Below, one piece after another: positions 25,864 to 34,793 of a stretch of DNA of 37,576 bases; within the stretch, counting starts at the first letter, position 1, and the number at the start of each line of letters is the position of its first letter. The notes below the pieces were generated by a model. That model was not told the origin of the DNA. It made no database searches and worked only from the letters and a program-made list of their open reading frames with translations. This DNA comes from Chitinophagaceae bacterium (GTDB taxonomy: Bacteria; Bacteroidota; Bacteroidia; Chitinophagales; Chitinophagaceae). Both the position numbers and the translations under genes were made by a program. The stretch is from positions 1-37,576 of the forward strand of contig JAEUVK010000046.1 in NCBI GenBank assembly GCA_016787135.1, in the 5' to 3' direction.

Positions 25864-27444
25864 ATGGCAGATATTAAACCAGATGAAATAAGTGCGATAC
25901 TGCGCCAGCAGTTGAGCAATTTTAACGCCAGTGCTGACCTTGAAGAAGTAGGTACTGTTTTGCAGGTAGGTGATGGTATTGCCCGTGTATATGGGCTTGG
26001 TAATGTTCGTTATGGTGAACTGGTAGAATTTGAGAATGGCGTTCGTGCCATTGCTTTGAACCTTGAAGAAGATAACGTAGGTGTGGTATTGATGGGAGAG
26101 ACCGGTAACATTGAGGAAGGAGCAAAGGTGCGTCGTACTGGCCAGATCGCTTCCATCAAAGTAGGTGAAGGAATGGTAGGCCGAGTCGTGAATACATTAG
26201 GTGAACCAATAGACGGTAGGGGGCCAATCACCGGGGAACGTTATGAAATGCCATTGGAAAGAAAGGCGCCGGGTGTAATTTTCCGCGAACCGGTGAAAGA
26301 ACCTTTACAAACAGGTATCAAAGCTATCGACGCAATGATCCCGATCGGTCGTGGCCAGCGTGAGCTGATCATTGGCGACCGCCAGACCGGTAAGACGGCT
26401 ATCGCTATTGACACTATCATTAATCAGAAAGAATTTTTTGCAGCAGGAAAACCTGTTTACTGTATATATGTAGCTATCGGCCAAAAGGCATCTACCATTG
26501 CCGGTGTGATGAAAACCTTACAGGATGCCGGCGCCATGGATTACACGGTGATCGTTGCGGCTTCTGCATCTGACCCTGCTCCGCTGCAATTCTATGCTCC
26601 GTTTGCCGGTGCTGCTATAGGAGAGTTTTTCCGTGATACCGGACGTCCTGCCCTGATCATTTATGATGATCTTTCCAAACAGGCTGTAGCTTATCGTGAA
26701 GTATCATTATTGCTTCGCCGTCCTCCTGGGCGTGAAGCTTATCCGGGTGACGTTTTCTACCTGCATAGCCGTTTGCTGGAAAGAGCGGCTAAAGTGATCA
26801 GTGATGATAAAGTAGCCAGGAACATGAATGACGTACCTGATTCTATCAGGCATATGATCAAAGGCGGCGGTTCATTAACGGCGCTGCCGATCATCGAAAC
26901 ACAGGCTGGCGACGTATCTGCATACATTCCTACCAACGTGATCTCTATTACCGACGGTCAGATATTCCTGGAAACAAACCTTTTCAACTCAGGTATCCGC
27001 CCTGCGATCAACGTGGGTATATCTGTAAGCCGTGTGGGTGGTAATGCGCAGATCAAATCGATGAAGAAAGTTGCCGGTACATTAAAACTTGACCAGGCTT
27101 TGTACCGTGAGATGGAAGCTTTTTCCAAATTCGGTGGTGACCTGGATGCTGCTACAAAGAATGTACTGGACAAAGGCGCCCGCAACGTTGAGATCTTGAA
27201 ACAACCTCAGTATTCACCGTTCCCGGTAGAAAAACAAGTAGCGATCATTTATCTCGGTACGAACGGGTTGATCAAAGATGTACCGGTAAGGAAGGTAAAA
27301 GAATTCGAAGAACATTTCTTAATGGAGATGGAGAATAAACTGCCTGAAGTAATGGCTGAATTCAAAAAAGGAAATTTGCCGGAAGATGGTTTGAAGAAGA
27401 TGGTGGAGCTCGCCAATGGCCTGATCCCTCAATACAAATCATAG
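25864..27444 (+). CDS. atpA: F0F1 ATP synthase subunit alpha
   Basis: A 526-aa subunit of normal length. N-terminal beta-barrel domain (about 25-95, [22 protein letters not shown]), then the nucleotide-binding domain with P-loop GDRQTGKT (171-178), the [10 protein letters not shown] segment, [32 protein letters not shown], and the [16 protein letters not shown] region with the arginine that reaches into the catalytic beta site. Alpha alternates with beta in the F1 hexamer and holds the non-catalytic nucleotide sites. It is separated from atpBEFH by a 3-kb unrelated gene, has its own promoter and is followed at once by a terminator, so it is a single-gene unit. atpG does not follow. Confidence 0.97.
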   Translation: MADIKPDEISAILRQQLSNFNASADLEEVGTVLQVGDGIARVYGLGNVRYGELVEFENGVRAIALNLEEDNVGVVLMGETGNIEEGAKVRRTGQIASIKVGEGMVGRVVNTLGEPIDGRGPITGERYEMPLERKAPGVIFREPVKEPLQTGIKAIDAMIPIGRGQRELIIGDRQTGKTAIAIDTIINQKEFFAAGKPVYCIYVAIGQKASTIAGVMKTLQDAGAMDYTVIVAASASDPAPLQFYAPFAGAAIGEFFRDTGRPALIIYDDLSKQAVAYREVSLLLRRPPGREAYPGDVFYLHSRLLERAAKVISDDKVARNMNDVPDSIRHMIKGGGSLTALPIIETQAGDVSAYIPTNVISITDGQIFLETNLFNSGIRPAINVGISVSRVGGNAQIKSMKKVAGTLKLDQALYREMEAFSKFGGDLDAATKNVLDKGARNVEILKQPQYSPFPVEKQVAIIYLGTNGLIKDVPVRKVKEFEEHFLMEMENKLPEVMAEFKKGNLPEDGLKKMVELANGLIPQYKS

Positions 27445-27472
27445 TCTTTTCAAACAGATATATATTTTTCAG

Positions 27473-27501
27473 GCGGCTGATGATTCATCAGCCGCTTTTT
27501 T
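27473..27501 (+). terminator. Intrinsic terminator after atpA
   Basis: GCGGCTGAT (27473-27481) pairs perfectly with ATCAGCCGC (27487-27495), and the complementarity continues into the loop; six T follow (27496-27501). It lies 29 bases after the atpA stop and closes a single-gene transcription unit. Confidence 0.85.
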
Positions 27502-27832
27502 GTATTAATCTAAGCCGGAAGGGCAGACTTTTTTACTCCTAAATAACTGATAGTCATTTATACTGGTATAAATACTGCAGTAAATACGCTTATTTTTTAG
27601 AAAAAACACTCGTAAAACTTGCAACAGTAAATACCGTATTATATCTTGTGGTTGAATTCGAAGAAACCCTAAGAAAACAGTATAATCCGATCATGAAACA
27701 AGCCACACTAAAAAAAGGGTCATTCACCCGTGTCTGTTTCTCCAATCAATAAGTCGGTTTAATTGCTTTCAGGGATGAAGTCCATAAAGTCTATGATTGC
27801 CCTAAACAATCTTGTACTTTAAACCGTGAGCA
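27502..27832. other. 331-bp AT-rich intergenic region without a confident gene
   Basis: This region lies between the atpA terminator and a secreted-protein gene. It holds a 34-codon frame opening with GTG at 27648 and ending at 27752, whose first residues (VVEFEETLRKQYNPI) faintly resemble the start of a sigma-70-family factor. I do not call it a gene. No consensus -7 box is clear; TATCTTGT (27642-27649) and TACTTTAA near 27815 are partial matches. Confidence 0.5.
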
Positions 27833-29179
27833 ATGAAAACTTTTTTACAAACAAAACAACACTTCATCACCCTGATGCTGATGATAATGATTTCGGCTTC
27901 AGGCATGATCTCCCAGGCTCAAACCGGAACAGGGGGTGTGCCCGGAAGCGGCACAGTTACCACCACTCCCAGTCTTTCTTTTACTAATGCAAGCTTATAT
28001 TCTGGCCAGGCCGGGACTGTAGGAGCAATTTACAGGTTTCCTTCTGTGAACAGCAACCTGGATGCATTTGTAAAGATCAACGATCGTTCTTCTTCTCTTG
28101 TAAAGCTGGAAAGTATTGATCTGACGAATACCGGTTTCAGCAAAGCTTTTCAGCCAGAGATATCTTACAATAATGGCAGTGTGAGCAGCGCTTCCAACTG
28201 GTGGATGGAATTTGAAATCAGCTTTGTTAATAAGAACACCACTACCCCTGCTACGATCAGTACATTCAAAGCAACAGCACTGGATATAGATGGAGATAAT
28301 AACAGGTTGAGGGAATGGGTTTCCTTTAATAATCTTAGTTCATATACTATGGAGAGCAACTCTCCTTTAACGGTCACCAGCCTGATGCAAACCATTTCTG
28401 GTATTCTCCAGCCTGTCACTACTTTTACCGGGGTTACAAACCAATATAATGGTATTGATACAGCCCAGACCGGCCTGATGGTGACAACCACTTATGATAA
28501 TAAGAGTTCTTTCAGGTTTAGAGTAGGAGCTTCTACGAGCGGCTCTGCAAGTGTTACAGACAGAATGTATGCCGTATGGTTCAAAGACTTTACTTACAAT
28601 GCACCACAGATCACTACTTTGCCAGTAGAACTGATCTCATTCACTGCTTCATTAAACAGCAATAATAAAGTTGACCTGAAATGGAGAACTGCTTCAGAGA
28701 ACAACGTGAGTCATTTTACGATCGAAAAAAGCTACGATGGTAAAAGTTTTTCGGATGCAGGCCTCGTCTTCGCCTATGGTAATTCAACCACAGAGAAAAG
28801 CTATAGCTTTTCTGATAATATCAGCAATACGCAACAGTTCATTATTTATTATCGTCTGCGTTCTACAGACATTGATGGCAAAACACAATATTCAGAAATA
28901 AGGCTCATCCGTATCGGTAAAAAAGGGGAAGAAGTGAAAATGGTCACTTACCCTAACCCTGTTACGAATGAACTACGGGTGACTGTTCCGGCTTCCTGGC
29001 AAGGCAAAGAGTTGTTACTGGAAGTGTTTAATCAGAATGGCCAGCGCATCAAAGCTGCTAAGAGCGGAAGTGCCAGCCAAACCGAGACCATTAACGTAAG
29101 TGACCTTGCAAAAGGATTTTATGTAGTGAAAGCAAGCTGCGGAGAAGAAACCGCACAGCAAAAGGTCGTAAAAAACTAA
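27833..29179 (+). CDS. Secreted protein with T9SS type A sorting domain
   Basis: A 448-aa exported protein. The signal peptide (about 1-30, ending MISQAQ) is followed by a beta-rich domain of unknown function (about 45-255, with LDIDGDNNRLREWVSF), then a fibronectin-like module (about 262-360, LPVELISFTASLNSNNKVDLKWRT ... FTIEKSYDGKSF) and a type A C-terminal sorting domain (about 370-448, YPNPVTNELRVTVP ... GFYVVKASCGEETAQQKVVKN). The sorting domain predicts outer-membrane translocation by the type IX system and surface attachment or release. There is no recognisable catalytic motif, so an adhesin or structural role is possible. It stands alone between two terminators. Confidence 0.88.
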   Translation: MKTFLQTKQHFITLMLMIMISASGMISQAQTGTGGVPGSGTVTTTPSLSFTNASLYSGQAGTVGAIYRFPSVNSNLDAFVKINDRSSSLVKLESIDLTNTGFSKAFQPEISYNNGSVSSASNWWMEFEISFVNKNTTTPATISTFKATALDIDGDNNRLREWVSFNNLSSYTMESNSPLTVTSLMQTISGILQPVTTFTGVTNQYNGIDTAQTGLMVTTTYDNKSSFRFRVGASTSGSASVTDRMYAVWFKDFTYNAPQITTLPVELISFTASLNSNNKVDLKWRTASENNVSHFTIEKSYDGKSFSDAGLVFAYGNSTTEKSYSFSDNISNTQQFIIYYRLRSTDIDGKTQYSEIRLIRIGKKGEEVKMVTYPNPVTNELRVTVPASWQGKELLLEVFNQNGQRIKAAKSGSASQTETINVSDLAKGFYVVKASCGEETAQQKVVKN

Positions 29180-29209
29180 TTCTCTTCCATCAGATACTAA
29201 TACGAGTCC

Positions 29210-29240
29210 CCGGGTCCAGTTCTCTGGACCCGGTTTTATT
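29210..29240 (+). terminator. Intrinsic terminator between the T9SS protein and the TonB receptor
   Basis: A perfect 10-bp stem, CCGGGTCCAG (29210-29219) and CTGGACCCGG (29224-29233), with loop TTCT, followed by TTTTATTT. Confidence 0.85.
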
Positions 29241-29249
29241 TAAAAATAT

Positions 29250-29281
29250 TTTGGTTTATAATGTAAACTACTTTATGTTTG
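29250..29281 (+). promoter_or_regulatory. Consensus Bacteroidota promoter for the TonB receptor operon
   Basis: TTTG (29250-29253), 20 bases, then TATGTTTG (29274-29281): an exact TTTG-N20-TAnnTTTG promoter, the same geometry as the one before atpA. It ends 24 bases before the ATG. Confidence 0.78.
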
Positions 29282-29305
29282 TGCCGGAAATCAAAAACCA
29301 GACTT

Positions 29306-31561
29306 ATGAGCACTTTCAAAACCGGCCTTCTGCTATTGCTACTGACGGGGAGTACCATCCTGGTAAATGCACAGGTGACTGTAAGCGGAAAGGTGATGGA
29401 TCGGAAAAAGCCATTGGCAGGAGTAAATGTAGTATTAAAGGACTCTTATGACGGGGCAACTACAGATTCATCCGGAAAATTCTCTTTTAAAACCACCGAA
29501 AAGGGGGAATTCATTCTTGCTGTTACCTCGGTAGGTTATAAACCCTTTGAGCAAAAAATAAAACTGGAAGGCGCTCCAGTGACCGTTGATATTATTTTAA
29601 AAGAAGAAGTGACCGAGCTTAGCGCTGTTATTGTTTCCGCAGGAACTTTTGAAGCCAGTGACCGTAAGAAAGCAGTAGCAGTTCTTGACCCGATAGATAT
29701 TGTGACCACAGCCAGCGCCAATGGCGATATAACCGGGGCATTGAAAACATTACCCGGTGCCCAGCAGGTTGGTGAAAGCGAGGGTTTATTTGTCCGGGGT
29801 GGTACAGCTGCTGAAACAAAAACTTTTATTGACGGTACCCTTGTGAATAATTTCTTTTACAGCAGTGTACCGAATATTGCACAATTTGGCCGGTTCTCCC
29901 CATTTATATTTAAAGGAACGGTTTTTAGTACAGGTGGTTACTCTGCTTTATATGGGCAGGCTCTGTCCTCTGCATTAATACTTGAATCGATCGATCTGCC
30001 CGATCGTTCTTCTGCCAATCTTAGCCTTAGTGTTTTGAACTGGGGTGGTGGTTATCAGCACCTGGCCAAGAATAAGAAATCATCATGGGGAGCCAGTTAT
30101 AGTTATACTGACCTGTGGCTGGCCTTTAAGGTGATCAAACAAAAACAAGATTATTCCAAAGTGCCGGCCTATCATAATGCCGATGCCAATTTCCGTATCA
30201 AAACTTCCAATACGGGTATGCTGAAGTATTACGGGTATTTCAGCAGTAACAGGCTGGCGTTTACTACAAATAGTATTGATTCACTGGGGTACAAGGACAG
30301 GTTCAGCATCGGCAATACCAACCATTATCATAACCTGAACTGGCGGGAATCACTTGGTAAAAGATGGAAAGTAACCGCTGGTATTTCTTATACAAATAAC
30401 AAAGACGATATCAGCAGCGGCATGCAGGATGCCAATGAGAATGACGCGATACCCGGCGGACTGGAGTTTAAAAAATTTGATGTGGACACCCGTGGCAACT
30501 ATTTCAATGCCAAATTAGTTTTTGAAAAAAGACTGAAGGGTCTGAGCGCTATCCGGTTTGGGCATGAATACAATTATACCCACGATAAACTGGTTTACAC
30601 CTCTTACAATAACCAGCAATATCCGTCTTCAATAAAAGGTAATATTCATTCCGTATTTGCCGAAAGCGATATTTATATCACCAATGGTTTGGCTGCCAAG
30701 ATCGGGACAAGATTTGAATATTCGTCATTGCTGGATAAAACCAACTTTGCACCGAGGGCATCGCTTGCCTATAAGTTAGGCAAAGGCGAACAGGTGTCCG
30801 TAGCCTATGGTGTTTTTTACCAGAACCCTGAAAGAAGGTACCTGCCTTCTCCCAACGAACTGACCTTTATGAAGGCTACCCATTATATTGCCCAGTACCA
30901 GAAGGTTGTTAACCAGCAGTCATTCCGGGCGGAGATATTTTACAAGAAGTATGATGATCTGGTGAAGACCGGGAACAGTAATGGACAGGAAACGGCGCTT
31001 AATAATAATGGGTATGGCGATGCAAAAGGGATCGAGTTCTTCTGGCGGGATAAAAAGAATATCAAAGGGGTTGACTACTGGATATCCTATTCTTACCTGG
31101 ATACAAAAAGAGATTTCCTGAATTTTCCATCTGCCATTACGCCCAACTTTGCAGCAAAGCATACTTCATCTTTAGTGATCAAAAAGTTTGTGCAAAAATG
31201 GAAAATGAACCTGAATACCGCTTACAACTTTGCCAGCGGCCGTCCTTATTATCATATCGGCTTTGACGGATCCAATTATAAATTCAATGACAGGGGTACG
31301 ATACCTGATTACCACAATGTAAGCTTCGCTATCAATTACCTGCCCTTTATCGGCAAACAAAATGCAAGATCATTTACCGTATGGGTGCTGCAGGTAAGCA
31401 ATATATTCAACATCAAACAAACCTACGGCTACCAATACTCTTACAACGGGTACCGGAAAGAGGCCATCGTGCCTACCTCGAGGATGTTTGTGTATATCGG
31501 ATGCTTTATCAGCTTTGGGGTTGACAGAAGCGATGATGTTATCAATAATAGCCTTAATTAA
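29306..31561 (+). CDS. TonB-dependent receptor with carboxypeptidase-regulatory-like N-terminal domain
   Basis: A 751-aa outer-membrane receptor from ATG 29306 (MSTFKTGLLLLLLTGST, signal ending VNAQ); an upstream TTG at 29279 overlaps the promoter and is rejected. The carboxypeptidase-regulatory-like domain (about 22-105) opens VTVSGKVMDRKKPLAGVNVVL; the plug follows (about 120-215, with GALKTLPGAQQVGESEGLFVRGG), then a barrel rich in alternating aromatic residues. It is shorter than SusC and has no SusD partner, so it fits the FecA/CirA-like receptors with a CarboxypepD_reg-like domain. Such receptors import siderophores, cobalamin, peptides or metals; the ligand is unknown. A 2TM protein follows after 11 bases. 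Confidence 0.9.
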   Translation: MSTFKTGLLLLLLTGSTILVNAQVTVSGKVMDRKKPLAGVNVVLKDSYDGATTDSSGKFSFKTTEKGEFILAVTSVGYKPFEQKIKLEGAPVTVDIILKEEVTELSAVIVSAGTFEASDRKKAVAVLDPIDIVTTASANGDITGALKTLPGAQQVGESEGLFVRGGTAAETKTFIDGTLVNNFFYSSVPNIAQFGRFSPFIFKGTVFSTGGYSALYGQALSSALILESIDLPDRSSANLSLSVLNWGGGYQHLAKNKKSSWGASYSYTDLWLAFKVIKQKQDYSKVPAYHNADANFRIKTSNTGMLKYYGYFSSNRLAFTTNSIDSLGYKDRFSIGNTNHYHNLNWRESLGKRWKVTAGISYTNNKDDISSGMQDANENDAIPGGLEFKKFDVDTRGNYFNAKLVFEKRLKGLSAIRFGHEYNYTHDKLVYTSYNNQQYPSSIKGNIHSVFAESDIYITNGLAAKIGTRFEYSSLLDKTNFAPRASLAYKLGKGEQVSVAYGVFYQNPERRYLPSPNELTFMKATHYIAQYQKVVNQQSFRAEIFYKKYDDLVKTGNSNGQETALNNNGYGDAKGIEFFWRDKKNIKGVDYWISYSYLDTKRDFLNFPSAITPNFAAKHTSSLVIKKFVQKWKMNLNTAYNFASGRPYYHIGFDGSNYKFNDRGTIPDYHNVSFAINYLPFIGKQNARSFTVWVLQVSNIFNIKQTYGYQYSYNGYRKEAIVPTSRMFVYIGCFISFGVDRSDDVINNSLN

Positions 31562-31572
31562 AAAAAATAAAT

Positions 31573-31863
31573 ATGGAACACTATTCAACCACTCCGCCGG
31601 ATAAAGACCCGAATCTATGGGAGATAGCCCGCAAAAGGGCTTCGTTTAAGTCACATCTTATTACTTACCTTGTCGTCAACGCATTCCTGTGGGCCTTGTG
31701 GTTTTTCTCTCATGGCCACGATCGTGCCGACCAGTGGCCCTGGCCATTATGGCCCACCCTTGGATGGGGAGTAGGTATAGTATTTAATTATTTTGGCGCT
31801 TATGTTTACCCGGAAGTGAATTCTGCCGAAAGAGAATATGAGAAACTAAAAAGAAAACAGTAA
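31573..31863 (+). CDS. 2TM-domain membrane protein
   Basis: A 96-aa protein with two closely spaced transmembrane helices (about residues 28-46 and 60-80), the second in a Trp-rich stretch (DQWPWPLWPTLGWGVGIVFNYFGAYV), and short charged ends. This matches the 2TM family (PF13239), found alone or at the N-terminus of LytTR-type regulators and histidine kinases in Bacteroidota; its function is not known. It starts 11 bases after the TonB receptor stop and is almost certainly translated from the same mRNA. It is followed after 23 bases by a periplasmic helical protein. Confidence 0.82.
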   Translation: MEHYSTTPPDKDPNLWEIARKRASFKSHLITYLVVNAFLWALWFFSHGHDRADQWPWPLWPTLGWGVGIVFNYFGAYVYPEVNSAEREYEKLKRKQ

Positions 31864-31886
31864 CCATTATCTTAAATTATATTATC

Positions 31887-32534
31887 ATGAAAAAGTTATT
31901 ATTACTGATGCCTCTTTCGCTCCTGACGTTCGTCTCATTTGCTCAAAGCGAAAAGTATGTAAAGGCGATGGAAAAATTAGTGCCTTCGGTTGATACGGTA
32001 TGGAATGTGGACCAGCTGAAAGAATTATCCAATAGTTTTGAACGCATAGCCGATGCTGAAAAGACCCAATGGCTTCCTTATTATTATGCAGCATTGACCC
32101 GTGTGAATGCGGGGTATGCCATCATGATGAGCGGAGCCACCGGGGCAGATAAGACCGACCCTGAAGGAAATAAAGCACAGGAACTGATCACAAAAGCTGA
32201 AACACTAAGTAAGGACAACTCAGAAATATTTATTGTCAAAAAACTGATCGCCACACTCATGATGGTTGGCGACCCGATGAACCGGTACATGACCTATGGC
32301 CCGGCTGCTTCGGAAGCGCTGGAAACTGCCAAAAAGCTGAACCCGGAAAACCCGCGGGTTTACCTGCAGGAAGGCGCCGATAAGATAAATACACCTGAAC
32401 AATACGGCGGTAATAAAGAAGAAGGAAAAAAACTGATGGAAGAAGCGAAGAAGAAATTTGAGACGTTCAAACCGGAAAGCAATATCCACCCGAACTGGGG
32501 ACGGGGGCAGGTACAATATTATCTTTCCCGATAA
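31887..32534 (+). CDS. Periplasmic helical-repeat protein of unknown function
   Basis: A 215-aa protein with a signal peptide (about 1-19, ending VSFAQ). The mature part is mostly amphipathic helices spaced like tetratricopeptide repeats: WLPYYYAALTRVNAGYAIM (about 52-70), KAQELITKAETLSKDNSEIFIVKKLIATLM (about 93-122), then PAASEALETAKKLNPENPRVYLQEGADKI (about 133-161). It ends in a distinctive NWGRGQVQYYLSR. I recognise no named domain. Its place behind a TonB receptor and a 2TM protein suggests a periplasmic accessory or scaffold for that receptor, but this is only positional evidence. A hairpin follows the stop. Confidence 0.75.
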   Translation: MKKLLLLMPLSLLTFVSFAQSEKYVKAMEKLVPSVDTVWNVDQLKELSNSFERIADAEKTQWLPYYYAALTRVNAGYAIMMSGATGADKTDPEGNKAQELITKAETLSKDNSEIFIVKKLIATLMMVGDPMNRYMTYGPAASEALETAKKLNPENPRVYLQEGADKINTPEQYGGNKEEGKKLMEEAKKKFETFKPESNIHPNWGRGQVQYYLSR

Positions 32535-32546
32535 AATAAATCAACA

Positions 32547-32580
32547 GCATCCGCCAGAGGGCGGGTGCTTTGTCGTTTTC
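32547..32580 (+). terminator. Probable terminator after the TonB receptor operon
   Basis: A 9-bp stem, GCATCCGCC (32547-32555) and GGCGGGTGC (32560-32568), with one wobble and loop AGAG, followed by TTTGTCGTTTT. The T-tract is interrupted, so termination may be partial. Confidence 0.5.
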
Positions 32581-32587
32581 TAAAATC

Positions 32588-33181
32588 ATGCAAATGACCG
32601 AAGAAAAATTCTCACCGGAACAAAGCCTGCAACTGATCCAATCCATGATCAGCAAGACACGGCAAAGCATGTCTGACAACAGTATTTACTTTCTTGTATG
32701 GGGATGGCTGACGTTTGCCGCCTGTACCGGGCAATTCATACTGAAGCATATCTTCCAGTATGAGAAACACTATATGGTGTGGCTGGTGACCGTTATCGGG
32801 ATCGGCTTTTCTATTTATCAAACAAGGAAGGAGGACAGGACCATCAAAGCCAAAACTTATGTTGATGAAAGTATGAGTCATCTGTGGGCAGGTATGGCAA
32901 TCAGCTTTTTTGTATTGGGCATGATCCTTTCCAAACTGGGATGGGGCACAGCCGTTTTTCCTTTTTTTATCATGCTGTACGGGCTGGGCACATTTGTATC
33001 AGGCAATATCATCCGCTTCAAACCCCTGATCATAGGCGGATTGATCGCTTTTGCGCTGGCAATCGGTTCCACTTTCGCCGGCTATGATCACCAGATGCTG
33101 TTTGGCGCCGCTGCTATCCTGATCAGTTATATCATTCCGGCTCACCTGTTGCGCCGAAAAATCAAAACTGTCAACTCATAA
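32588..33181 (+). CDS. Multi-pass membrane protein of unknown function, paralogue A
   Basis: A 197-aa protein from ATG 32588; a second ATG at 32594 is also possible, and a TTG at 32570 sits in the terminator tail and is rejected. A cytoplasmic N-terminal helix (SPEQSLQLIQSMISKTRQSM) is followed by about five or six transmembrane segments (from SIYFLVWGWLTFAACTG to MLFGAAAILISYIIPAHLL) and a basic tail. The next gene shares the layout and motifs (E-x-SL-x-LI-x-x-MI-x-K near the N-terminus, then WGW or WGG; LYGL-x-TF near the middle; FKP), so the two are paralogues and may form a heteromer. It opens an operon with a winged-helix regulator, which may respond to or control it. Confidence 0.72.
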   Translation: MQMTEEKFSPEQSLQLIQSMISKTRQSMSDNSIYFLVWGWLTFAACTGQFILKHIFQYEKHYMVWLVTVIGIGFSIYQTRKEDRTIKAKTYVDESMSHLWAGMAISFFVLGMILSKLGWGTAVFPFFIMLYGLGTFVSGNIIRFKPLIIGGLIAFALAIGSTFAGYDHQMLFGAAAILISYIIPAHLLRRKIKTVNS

Positions 33182-33191
33182 TTCTCCAGCT

Positions 33192-33866
33192 ATGGAACAA
33201 CAGGAAAAACAACTGACCGAGAAAGAAAGCCTTGCTCTCATTGCTACCATGATCAATAAGGCGAAGGACTCTTACCATGACACCGGTATCGGCGCTATGA
33301 TGTGGGGTGGTCTTATCGCTATCTGCTCGCTGGTGAAATTATCAGAGATACATTTTGGTTACGAGCTGCCGTTTGATATCTACCTGCTGACGATCATTGC
33401 GGTGATTCCCCAGATATTCATCACGATCAGGGAGAAGAAAGAACGTAAGGTCAAATCGTATGATGACGCTTATATGGATTATATCTGGCTTGGGTTTGGC
33501 ATCTGTATCTTCCTGCTGATCTTTATTATCAACAATGTGTTCCGGGTGTGGCAACCCGTGGCCGAAGAATACCGGCAACTCACGGGGCACCGGCCGTTTT
33601 TCCGTTTTAATGAATTCATTTCACCCTTATTTCTCCTGTTGTATGGATTGCCGACTTTTATTACCGGTGCTGCGTGTAAATTCAAACCCATGCTATGGGG
33701 TGGTATTTTTTGCTGGGCCTGCTGTATCATCACTATTTATACATCCATCAAAGCGGACCTGCTGCTGACCGCCGCATCTGCGATCATGGCATGGCTGATA
33801 CCGGGGATCTTAATGGAAAAAGAATACCGTCACTATAAAAGAGAGCAAGCGACAATGCATGTTTAA
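33192..33866 (+). CDS. Multi-pass membrane protein of unknown function, paralogue B
   Basis: A 224-aa protein with the same plan as the gene before it: N-terminal helix (EKESLALIATMINKAKDSY), WGGLIAICSLV as first transmembrane segment, a basic loop (REKKERKVKSYDDAYMDY), then further membrane segments with LYGLPTFITGAACKFKPMLWGG matching LYGLGTFVSGNIIRFKPLIIGG of paralogue A. It is longer because of an extra loop (RVWQPVAEEYRQLTGHRPFFRF). Gap to paralogue A is 10 bases; its stop overlaps the start of the winged-helix gene by 8 bases. Function unknown. Local duplication with divergence is the likely history. Confidence 0.72.
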   Translation: MEQQEKQLTEKESLALIATMINKAKDSYHDTGIGAMMWGGLIAICSLVKLSEIHFGYELPFDIYLLTIIAVIPQIFITIREKKERKVKSYDDAYMDYIWLGFGICIFLLIFIINNVFRVWQPVAEEYRQLTGHRPFFRFNEFISPLFLLLYGLPTFITGAACKFKPMLWGGIFCWACCIITIYTSIKADLLLTAASAIMAWLIPGILMEKEYRHYKREQATMHV

Positions 33867-34146
33867 AGACCTGGACCCTATATTACACTCGCAGCTCAGG
33901 CTTGCCGTCGTATCACTGCTGATCAGTGTTAAGGAGGCGGAATTCACTTTTTTAAAAGAAAAGACCAATGCCACGGCCGGAAACCTGAGCGTGCAGATAC
34001 AAAAACTGAAAGACGCCGGTTATATTGAAGTGATCAAACAGTTCAAGGATAATTACCCGCAAACTATCTGCCGGATCACCCCTACTGGGGTCGGTGCGTT
34101 TGAAGAGTATGTGAAGAACCTGCAAACTTATTTAAGCGCCAGGTAA
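33859..34146 (+). CDS. Winged-helix transcriptional regulator (PF13601 type)
   Basis: A 95-aa single-domain winged-helix protein. The helix-turn-helix runs about residues 15-60 (LRLAVVSLLISVKEAEFTFLKEKTNATAGNLSVQIQKLKDAGYIEV) and the wing contains KDNYPQTICRITPTGVGAFEEY. This matches small MarR/ArsR-like regulators of the HTH_34 family that bind DNA as dimers. Its start codon overlaps the stop of paralogue B by 8 bases, a sign of translational coupling, so it is likely a local or autogenous regulator of this membrane-protein operon. There is no ligand-binding domain beyond the winged helix, so the signal cannot be told. Confidence 0.85.
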   Translation: MFKDLDPILHSQLRLAVVSLLISVKEAEFTFLKEKTNATAGNLSVQIQKLKDAGYIEVIKQFKDNYPQTICRITPTGVGAFEEYVKNLQTYLSAR

Positions 34147-34156
34147 AATATACTGC

Positions 34157-34657
34157 ATGCTGATTTTTTTATTGTTCAAACTGATCCATGTCATTGCTGT
34201 TACCCTTTTCCTGGGCAATATTATCATCGGCCTTTACTGGATGCGGCTTGCTGTCTCCAGCAAAAACCTGTCAACGATATCGCATACTATGAAGGGGATC
34301 ATACAAGCTGACAGATGGTTCACTATACCCGGCGTTATCATCATTACAGCCGGAGGCATACTGGCAGCTATCCATGGCCACTATCCCCTGCTACGAACGG
34401 GGTGGATATTCTGGTCGCTTGTTATGTTTACCTTTTCAGGTATCGTCTTTTCCTGGAAACTTGTACCGCTGCAGCAAAAGATATACAGAATGGCAAGGGA
34501 TGTACAGCCGGGAGCACAAGAAAATTTTCCCTGGAAAGAATTTTACAGCCAATACCAATTATGGAAATGGTGGGGTGCTGCAGCTTTAATCACACCACTG
34601 GCGGCGATGGCCATGATGATCCTGAAAGTGCCGGCTACCACATTTTTCTTTGAATAA
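34157..34657 (+). CDS. Four-helix integral membrane protein, DUF2269-like
   Basis: A 166-aa membrane protein with about four transmembrane helices: MLIFLLFKLIHVIAVTLFLGNIIIGLYW (1-28, with the early H11 of KLIHVI), FTIPGVIIITAGGILAAI (about 54-72), TGWIFWSLVMFTFSGIVFSW (about 81-100) and a last one near 135-155. The helix pattern and conserved His, Gly and Arg placement resemble the DUF2269 predicted membrane proteins; this assignment is moderate. It starts 10 bases after the winged-helix gene and ends the operon before a strong terminator. Function unknown. Confidence 0.72.
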   Translation: MLIFLLFKLIHVIAVTLFLGNIIIGLYWMRLAVSSKNLSTISHTMKGIIQADRWFTIPGVIIITAGGILAAIHGHYPLLRTGWIFWSLVMFTFSGIVFSWKLVPLQQKIYRMARDVQPGAQENFPWKEFYSQYQLWKWWGAAALITPLAAMAMMILKVPATTFFFE

Positions 34658-34698
34658 GCGATGGCTGAGATAAAGAACAACAACCCCCCTATAAAAGA

Positions 34699-34728
34699 AG
34701 GCCCTTTAGACAAAGGGCCTGTTTTTTT
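34699..34728 (+). terminator. Strong intrinsic terminator closing the membrane-protein operon
   Basis: A perfect stem, AGGCCCTTT (34699-34707) and AAAGGGCCT (34712-34720), with loop AGAC, then G and seven T (34722-34728). It may also stop the minus-strand gene that approaches from 34794, though the A-rich side is weaker. Confidence 0.88.
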
Positions 34729-34793
34729 GGTGCTCTAAGTGTATAAAAATAGTGATCAACGAGGATCACCCCTCAAAAGATTTCTGTTCACTG

